Source: Diospyros lotus | Lineage: Eukaryota; Streptophyta; Magnoliopsida; Ericales; Ebenaceae | Direction: 5' to 3' | NCBI RefSeq assembly: GCF_014633365.1 | Contig: NC_068351.1 | Coordinates: forward strand, 21,627,366 to 21,691,365 | Length of the DNA: 64,000 nt | In this document: in pieces, positions 57,062 through 64,000 of the stretch | Layout of the letters: the number at the start of each line of letters is the position of its first letter | Position numbering within the stretch: position 1 is the stretch's first letter | Program-made: the position numbers and the translations under genes | Notes under the pieces: generated by a model | The model's database searches: none | Told to the model about the DNA's origin: nothing | Seen by the model: only the letters and a program-made list of their open reading frames with translations

Positions 57062-58050
57062 AGGGTCTTGGTATGTTGTGCCTTGGTATGATAGATCTGG
57101 ATTTAGCTAAATCTAAACAAATCAGATACAAGTCGGATCTAAATGGATGGGTCAGATCTAATTAGATGGGTCAAATCAGATATGGGTCATTGGATAAGTC
57201 GAACCTAAATCGGGTCGAGTCGGATCGGGTCAAACTTGGTCCGGTCGGAACAACCCAGATCCGGCAGTAGCGTTAATGGCTAGTGGAATCGATGATGGTC
57301 GCGATGGCGGTCAAGGAAGCCTGGCGGTGGCCGAATCTGGCCGACGGAGGGTCGTTTGGGCCGTCGGAGATGGTGATTGGCGATCGGGGGCGCGGGAAAG
57401 CCACGTCGTGGCTCGCGGCCGATGGCAGAGCAGGGGATGGAAGCGGTTGCAGAGGAGGCGGCGGTAGCCATCGGAGGTGGTGGCGACGCTGGAAGGCAAC
57501 GGCAATCGGTGGCTGTTTGTGAGCAGGGTCGGTAGAGGAAGGAAGGAAGGAAGAAGAAATAAGGAAGAAAAAGAAAAAGAAAAAAAAAAGAAAAAGGAAG
57601 AGAAAAGAAAAGAAAAAAAGAAGAATTTTCTCTTCTTTATGGGAAAAACGTGTTTTATTATTTCGGAGATTTTGGCAAAAAGAAAAAAATTATCCGGACA
57701 CGCGAAAATTGAGTTCGGGGCTTTTTAGGTATTTATAGTCCCGGCCCTACGTTTCGAAACATGGAGCAACGTAGGGTTAGAAATGAAATTTTTGGGAATC
57801 AAGTTTCGAAATAGAATACTAAGATACTTCGAAATAAGATGTTTCGGTAAGCTGTTGTCAGAAGGTAGTGATGGGACACTCTAGAATAGTTATGTCCATA
57901 ATATGACTTGTAAGAAGAGTCTAATAAGAATGATCTGCCAAATGTAGTGAGAGTTTGTGATAGCTCAAAAGGATCGGGTTGCATGTTAGTGCAACATGAA
58001 CTAATGATTACGTGTGGATTACACCAAGGCACAAAGAAAACAAACCAATG
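57062..58050. other. Sequence between LBD pseudogene and gypsy RNase H
   Basis: Possibly the 5' flank captured with the LBD sequence. It contains repeated GGGTCAGATC/GTCGGATC-like units (57120-57260), a GC-rich part (57280-57530) and a purine tract (57538-57625). TTTCGAAA-type motifs occur at 57752, 57804 and 57827. Arg/Gly-rich short frames here look spurious. Confidence 0.45.
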
Positions 58051-58290
58051 TATGATTTGGAGCTGGTAGCTAGGGTATGTGCTCTTGAGGTTATGGAGGC
58101 ACTACTGAAATGGTGGGACACTTGATGTGTGCAAGAACCACGAGGAGCCTAAAGTATGGGTTCTCGCAAAAAAGGCTAAACGAGAGGTAGCGACGGTGGA
58201 TGGAGTTCCTTGAGGACTACAACTACACTACTTCGTATCACCTGAGGCATGGCAAAGAGGTGCCTGACGCACGACCTTGGTGGATAGCTG
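58051..58290 (+). pseudogene. Gypsy RNase H remnant
   Basis: The + strand reads YDLELVARVCALEVMEALLKWW then a stop. In another frame it reads RSLKYGFSQKRLNER-stop-RRWMEFLEDYNYTTSYH. These match the gypsy RNase H pattern (YDLEL..V.ALK.WR...; SLKY.F.QK.LN.RQRRW.E.L.DYD). It shows that the middle LTR element descends from an autonomous gypsy. RT upstream and integrase downstream are gone. Confidence 0.85.
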
Positions 58291-58745
58291 TGAGTGTCAG
58301 ATGTTAGAGGCTTGTTGGCCTGCTGAGTATAGTGCCAAATGGATCGTCTGTTTTTATCGCTAGCCTGGTTATTTAGCTAGATCTGGTAAACGAGATACGA
58401 AAGGCATGTGTGATTGACGAGTGTTATTGTCTATGATTTATGATTGGGGTCAACCCAAGGGTTATGATTTTCGAGATGCAAGAGGGCATTCTTAAAAGTT
58501 TCGGGGTAAGACGTGCGTGCCTAAGATGTGGAAGATGTGTGGTCGTCTGACACAATAGGAAATTATGTAAGTGACATGACATGCTTGTAAGCATTGGACG
58601 TATAAGGAATGCAAACCAAAGTGTTTATCAAGGACCAAATGGATATTTGATTTGAAGTATTCGAGTAATAAGCCGTGTATTGTCTTAGTTACCTGAACGG
58701 TCTGATGAAAATTTTGAGGACAAAATTTCTTTAAGGAGGGGTGAA

Positions 58746-61243
58746 TGTAATACCCAAGAAATTTGGATTATTTGAAAATAAGCATTTTATTAGAAAAACG
58801 AAATTTCGAGGAAGATTGGTATCTAAATAACCTGAAAAATTGACCGAATCAACTGCAGGGAATGCCCTGGAGTAGAGATACCAAAGAAAAATGATATGGC
58901 CATGATGAGTATTTAGAGGTATTATTTATGGCATCGAAAGAAATGAGATCAAGAATAGTTTTCGATACAGCTAAAATGCAGCTGCCAATTAGGCTGCAAT
59001 ACCGAATTGTTATAAACGAGTTCTGGGAAGTCAATGAAAACTTGAGGGGGTTCGGTTTTTCATAAGAAACAACCCTTCAGTGGTTTCAAGAATAAACGAA
59101 AAGGTTTAGGGCCAAAGCGAAGATTCGGGCCTAAGTGTAATTTTTTGAAATTGCCAGAAGGAGGTCAAAACAATAATTTCTTGGAATCTTCGAGGATCAA
59201 AATGATGTTTTACAACTTGAGGGTCCTAAATGCAATAATGGAAAGTTTAGAGGTTAAGTAAAAAGGGCTAAATTGAGAAAGGCCAAAACTGAAGGGGCCA
59301 AAATGCAAAAAACTCAAAGATGGCAACAATGGGAAACCGACCAGGCCACGAGGGTCGCCGAAAGCCACTGGGTTTGCACGAGGGATGGTCGGGGAACACT
59401 TTTGGTAAAGGGATGGGTTGACAACAGCCATCGTGGTGGCCGAAAATCGAAAAAAATCAACCAAAAGTTCGGTCGGTTGGTCGCGCGCTTGCAACTTGGT
59501 TTGGTGGTTGGATGAGGGTGTTTCAAGGCCTATCTAGGGGAGGTAGGAACTCCTAAGGGGTCGGGTAAGGCGCCCAAGGGCATTTGGGTGCCCGATTTTG
59601 CCTATAAATAGGCGTTAGTGAAGGCCAAAAATGGGAGAGATGGTAGCTTCAAATCGATGGCGATAATGAACGAATTGGCGTCCCAAAATCAGGGGGTTTT
59701 GAAGCCCATGAGATGTAGATGCTATCTGGAGAGTTAGAGCCATTTTAGTGAAGGTTTGGTGGGGTTTCGAAACCTCGCTGAAAAAAAAGGCGGACGGCCA
59801 AGCCGAAGCTTTTGCTACCCGATTGAGGGTCTTCCGGTTGCTTTTTCAGGCTAATGAGGGTGCCATTCGGATCGACTAAGCAAGAGGAAGAAGCTGGTGG
59901 AGTCAGACCAGATCGCCGGCACGACCGTCGCTGGAGAAGACGATCGACGCGTGCCGGTCACGCGCTGCCTTCCACGTGTCGCCATTCACCCTAGCGCGTG
60001 TGGGCGCGAGCGGGCGCATGGGGCTTGGGAAAATTATGGAAAAATTTGCAAAATTATTTTATCGAGGTCCGTGCAAAAAGATTTGGGTTTGGGCTTCCCG
60101 ATGTCTCAGTTTTTGCACCAAAGAGCCTCGTTTTGCGTGAAAATGCAACGTCTAGGTAAGTTCAGTATTTTTCCTTTGAAGTTCATAGCATATGATAAAT
60201 TGTTATGGGATTAGATTTGAGAAAATAGTCTCGATAGTATTTATTGGGATTTTTAGAAGAAAAAAATGGAAGAAAGGGAAGGAAAAATAAAATAAATGGA
60301 ATATGGAGATATTTAGTGATAAATTATCATTTTTATGATTGAGGTGATCGAGATGATGTGATTGGTGCAACTTTTGAGAGTTGACACGGGAATCGATGTC
60401 GGGCACGCATATCGAGGTGATGCACGCTTTTCGAGGTGTCCTGGTCTTTGGGCAAAAGTGAGTGGTTTTCTCACAAGAACTTATATTTATGATATGATTG
60501 TTATATATGCATGCTACTTATGAATGCAATATTCATTTTGTCATATTGCATGAAAAGTCGTGAAAATTGCATGGCATGATATTATTATCGCATTCATATT
60601 TATGCATGGGAATGAGATGTCGCCCCCAGAGTGTAGCCATAATTCCCCTAGGGTAATGATGGAATAACGTTAGGCTTATCCTGCAGAGGTTCGGGATTTG
60701 CCTAGGATTTCGTGCCAGGCTGGTGGGCCTGGGAAGTTACATTAAGGAAAAATGTTAATCATGTTATTGCACATGCATTCATATATATATGTTTTTGGAC
60801 TATCACTAGAAGTTTCATCTTCTAATGGGTTATGCCTCTGGAACGTTCAATGTTCCAGTTGAGACTTGCAGTTTAGGCAAAGAGTAGGTTGAGATATGAC
60901 AGCACGCGATGGGGTGGCCGATGGTTTCAGCAGGACCGGATACGTTTTATCTTATGCTTTAATGAGTTGAGATATAGCAATGTATTTATGTATTTCAGTA
61001 TTGAAGATATGATGTTAATATATGGTACAAATTCTTATGATGTTATAAAATGAATTAACTATGTACCATATCAGGTTTCGATTATCGCTTTCGCATATTG
61101 TGAATGATTTGCTGGGAGTTTTGTTTGGAATTCACTACTTAAAGTTTAAGTTATGTATCGAGAAAGAAAGAGAAAAATAATTTATGTATATTTTGGGCCC
61201 CAGCATAGTGACACGCTCAGTAAGAGAAAAGCGGGGTGTTACA
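58746..61243 (+). repeat. 3' LTR of the middle gypsy element
   Basis: The 2.50-kb partner of 44181-46721, preceded by TTTAAGGAGGGGTGAA (polypurine tract) and followed by the CTGCA target duplication. Confidence 0.92.
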
Positions 61244-61248
61244 CTGCA

Positions 61249-62340
61249 AGCAATATGGACATGTGGAAAAAATATATAAGAATAAGGGAGAGCAATAAGA
61301 ATAATAGGCTTAAGTCTTTGAAGGAGGTTTACAACAACAACAATAAGATGAGAACTTGTTTGTTCTAACCTGTTATGCAGTAAGCAGCAGCTATGGAGCA
61401 TGGCTCGTTGATTCAGGATCCTCAAATCATATGACACCTAATAAGAGCATCTTTATTGACTTGAACAAAGACTTTGACTTTTCTAGAGTGAAAATGGGAA
61501 ATTGAGAATTTGTGGAAGTTAAAGGTAGGGGCACGATTGTCCTATATGTTCCTAACATTATTCAAAATCTTCTTAGTGTACCTCAAATGCTAGAAAAGCA
61601 TTACACTTTGCACTTTAAAGACAATGCATGCACAATCACTGATCCAACTAGTGTTGAATTACTTATTGTTTTGATAAAGAACAAATGTTTTCCAATAAAT
61701 TTAAAGCAAACTAATATGAATGCTCTAGTTGGTTCAGTTGATGAGTCATGTCTTTGGCATAAGAGGTTATGGCATTTTAACTATGGTTCTTTAAAGTATA
61801 TGGATGATAAAGAGCTTGAACAAGATTTGCCTATTGTTCATGATAACAAGAGTGTATGCAGTGTATGTCAGTTTGGACAGCAACAAAGGTTGCCATTTAC
61901 TAAAAATCAAGCTTGGAGACACCCTCTCTCAATGGTAGCAAATACTTCCTATTATTCATACTGATGTATGTGGACCCATGAAGACACCCTCTCTTAATGG
62001 TAGCAGATACTTCTTATTGTTCATTGATGATAACACCAGAATGTGATGTGTATTTTTTTCTCAAATAGAAGTCTAAAGTGTTTGGAGAATTTTAGAAGTT
62101 CAAAGTACTTGCTAAAAACCAATGTGAAAGAAAACTTAAGATGCTAAGGTCTGACAATAGAACTGAGTTTACCTCCATGCAATTGAAAAAATATCTTAGT
62201 GAGGCTGGAATTCATCATCAGTTAACAGTCACCTATTCTCCACAACAAAATGGAGTAAGTGAAAGAAAAAAAAAGGTCTATATGGAGATGGCTAGATATT
62301 TATTGTTTGAGAAAAATCTTTCTAAAAGCTTCTAGGCTAA
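61249..62340 (+). pseudogene. Ty1/copia protease and integrase, right side of the nest
   Basis: The second zinc knuckle is completed (KQYGHVEKIYKN). The protease has an intact WLVDSGSSNHM site (about 61405). Integrase begins with LWHKRLWHFNYGSLKYM and CSVCQFGQQQRLPF, then RSDNRTEFTSMQLKKYL and TVTYSPQQNGVSERKKK. Stops occur near 61503 and 61963 and elsewhere. A 65-bp local duplication (CACCCTCTCT at 61920 and 61985) disrupts the core near the first catalytic Asp. Confidence 0.88.
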
Positions 62341-63573
62341 GGCAGTAAAAACTTCAGTGTATCTCCTCAATAGGCTACAAACCAAGGCCTTAATAGGAAA
62401 GACTCCATTTGTAGCATGGTTTGGTGTCAAACCTTCAGTAGCACATCTCAAGGTTTTTGGGAGTGTATGCTACATTTATGTGCCAAAAACAAAAAGAGAT
62501 AAGCTAGAGCAAAGAGCTGTAACAAGGGTGTTCTTAGGGTAAAATAGCAATAGAAAAGCATATAGTGTGTTTGATTTGCAAGAAAAAAAGGTGGTAATTG
62601 CAACAGATGTTAAGTTCGATGAAGTTAGCACTTAGAATTGGACTAGAGAAAGGGTTGAGTTTAACAAGGAAAGTGTAATTGAGGGGAATATTTCCCATGA
62701 CCAAGATGCAGCTGAAGCAACAATTAGACTCTGAGACTACAATCAAAGGGATAAGATATTTGACGGAGATATACAAAAGATGCAATCCAACCTCTCTAAT
62801 GGAACTTAACACTTATGAAGAAGTAGCAAGCTTACATGGTTAGGTAAAGGAAATGAAGGAGGAGCTATAAATGATCAATAAGAATGAATCTTGGAGGCTG
62901 GTTGACAAACCAAATGACAAGAAGGTAATTGGTTTGATGTGGGTTTATAGAACCAAATTGAATCCAAATGGTTCCATAAACAAGCTAAAGGCTGGGTTGG
63001 TTGTGAAGGAATATTCACCGCAAGCAAGAATTGATTTCTCAGATATTGTTGCTTGAATAGCAAGGTATAATACTATCAGACTTCTCTTGACACTTGCAGC
63101 ACAACAATCCTAGAAAGTATTCTAGCTTGATGTGAAGTCTGCATTTAATAATGGTTATTTGAATGAGAAAATTTATGTTGAATAGCCTAAAGGGTTCATT
63201 GTAAAGGGCCAAAATGACAAAGTTTATTCACTCATGAAGGCTCTTTATGGCCTGAAACAGGCACTAAGAGCCTGGTATAGCAGATGAGCACTTGAGCAAT
63301 TTGGGATTTGATTGGAGCAAGACTAAGCATGCTCTTTATGTGAAGCTGAATGAAAGAAATGTTTTAATAGTGTTAATTTATGTTGATGACTTGCTGATAA
63401 CTGGAAGGAGTGACAAAATGATAAAGGAATTCAAGACTAAAATGAAGATGGAGTTTGAAATGACTAATTTAGGTGAGATGTCTTATTTTCTTGGCATGGA
63501 TATTTCACAAACAGATCAAGGAATTTTCATTTGCCAAAGAAAGTATGCACAGAAGATTTTGAAAAAGTTCAAG
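62340..63573 (+). pseudogene. Ty1/copia integrase end and RT
   Basis: Integrase C-side: [18 protein letters not shown] and [40 protein letters not shown], then LDVKSAFNNGYLNEKIYVE, ALYGLKQALRAWYSR and an intact LIYVDDLLITG box (63385). It goes on to EMTNLGEMSYFLGMDISQTD and KYAQKILKKFKM. It ends where another copia begins, so RNase H and 3' LTR are not seen. Several in-frame stops. Confidence 0.88.
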
Positions 63574-63804
63574 ATGGAGAATAACAGAGAGAGACAAGAA
63601 TGTAAAGGCTTCACCAACCCACTTCATTCATAGAGATCTCTTCTGTAAATATATAGAAAAACTAAAACACAAATTACAGAAATGTCCTTGAGATAAAAAT
63701 ATAGAAATGCCCTTCTACAGAACATAAAAAATACAACCATGCCAATGTTAACATGTAAGCTATTACAATACAAAACAAAATATAACAAAATTACAACTCT
63801 ATTA
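63574..63804 (-). repeat. Probable 3' LTR of another copia
   Basis: RT homology of the + copia stops at about 63573, where TGGAGAATAACAGAGAGAG begins. At the other end CTCCCCCTCAAG (63805-63816) is the complement of a polypurine tract. This fits a minus-strand copia 3' LTR of about 230 bp. Its 5' LTR is beyond the window, so the ends are approximate. Confidence 0.65.
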
Positions 63805-63816
63805 CTCCCCCTCAAG

Positions 63817-64000
63817 ATAAGCCATGAATATTGATGATGGCCATCTTGGACAATAGTGAAAAAAGTTGAGAACCTAGGAGACCTTTAGTAAAAACATCTG
63901 CCAACTGGTGTTGTGATCGAATAGGTAAGAGCTTGATGTGTCCAGCAATAATTTTGTCACAAACAAAATGGCAATCTAGCTCAATATGTTTGGTACACTC
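63817..64000 (-). pseudogene. Ty1/copia RNase H end, cut by the window edge
   Basis: The minus strand reads HIELDCHFV-like and IIAGHIKLLPIRSQHQLADV-type sequence with errors (CHFV, KIIAGHIKL, HQLADVFTKGL). This is the C-terminal end of copia RNase H. The element extends beyond position 64000. Confidence 0.7.

Larger units (their letters stand above)
44181..61243 (+). mobile_element. Gypsy (Tekay/Del-like) element carrying a captured gene
   Basis: LTRs 44181-46721 and 58746-61243 (TGTAATACCC...GGTGTTACA) lie in direct orientation, with target duplication CTGCA at 44176-44180 and 61244-61248. The primer site TGGTATCAGA is at 46724-46733. The block TTTTGAGGACAAAATTTC plus a polypurine tract (58713-58745) precedes the 3' LTR. 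Only RNase H remnants (58051-58290) remain of pol. Between the 5' leader and those remnants lie an antisense LBD pseudogene and a nested LTR element (47519-56630). The LTR pair is visibly more diverged than that of the nested element, in line with its greater age. Confidence 0.92.
43424..63590 (+). mobile_element. Ty1/copia element, split by a 17-kb nested insertion
   Basis: The gag at 43454-44180 and the rest of the polyprotein at 61249-63590 are one copia on the + strand. Joining them at the duplicated CTGCA restores the second zinc knuckle, CRSCKQYGHVEKIYKN. Its LTRs were not identified. At the right it is broken in RT by another copia beginning near 63574. Stops and frameshifts are scattered. 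Confidence 0.9.

Noticed and set aside
57276..57522. Gly/Arg-rich frames on both strands
   Set aside because: GC-rich DNA with few stops gives open frames in several phases at once; no motif.

Overview
The window is nuclear DNA from a flowering plant. The evidence is plant-only gene families (an RGF/GOLVEN peptide precursor, a LOB-domain sequence, a plant BSD-domain protein), GT-AG introns, TATA boxes, and dense nested LTR retrotransposons with initiator tRNA-Met primer sites. A large, repeat-rich dicot or magnoliid genome is my best guess; the species cannot be named from the sequence. I see no bacterial, viral or CRISPR-type content.

Host genes are few and all on the + strand. (1) 9808-10041 looks like the last exon of an unidentified gene whose earlier exons lie upstream. 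(2) 12446-12961 is a complete two-exon RGF/GLV/CLEL secreted peptide gene. (3) 22457-22844 and 41832-41932 are exons 1 and 2 of a BSD-domain gene. They are separated by an 18,987-bp intron full of transposons. Exon 3 is not found, so intron 2 probably runs past the right edge (more than 22 kb). Most of the window right of 22.8 kb is therefore probably intronic.

Layout. 0-8.2 kb: an old minus-strand Ty1/copia copy split by a younger complete copia (1513-6398, TSD GTCTC). 8.2-9.7 kb: unclassified repeat with paired TTTCGAAA palindromes. 9.8-14.8 kb: host exons and intergenic DNA. 14.85-17.3 kb: solo gypsy LTR. 17.7-18.6 kb: CACTA-like end. 18.6-21 kb: 5'-truncated LINE. 23.5-25.7 kb: short LTR element carrying only gag (TSD CATAT). 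26-28.4 kb: solo LTR (TSD CTCCT) splitting a LINE RNase H remnant. 28.6-31.6 kb: copia 5' parts. 32.3-34.1 kb: gypsy 3' end with a TRIM inside its LTR. 35-39 kb: minus-strand copia wreck. 43.4-63.6 kb: a three-level nest. 63.6-64 kb: the start of another copia.

The three-level nest is the clearest structure. A + strand copia is split by a gypsy element with 2.5-kb LTRs (44181-61243, TSD CTGCA). That element is split by a reverse-oriented element with near-identical 2.4-kb LTRs and no visible coding capacity (47519-56630, TSD AGTAG). Inside the middle gypsy, on the opposite strand, lies an intronless LOB-domain (LBD) pseudogene, itself cut in two by the inner element. No new enzymatic system is evident. 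The observations I rate highest are the captured LBD pseudogene, the giant transposon-loaded introns, the RGF gene, and a recurring pattern of CG-centred palindromes paired about 20-22 bp apart in two unrelated repeats.
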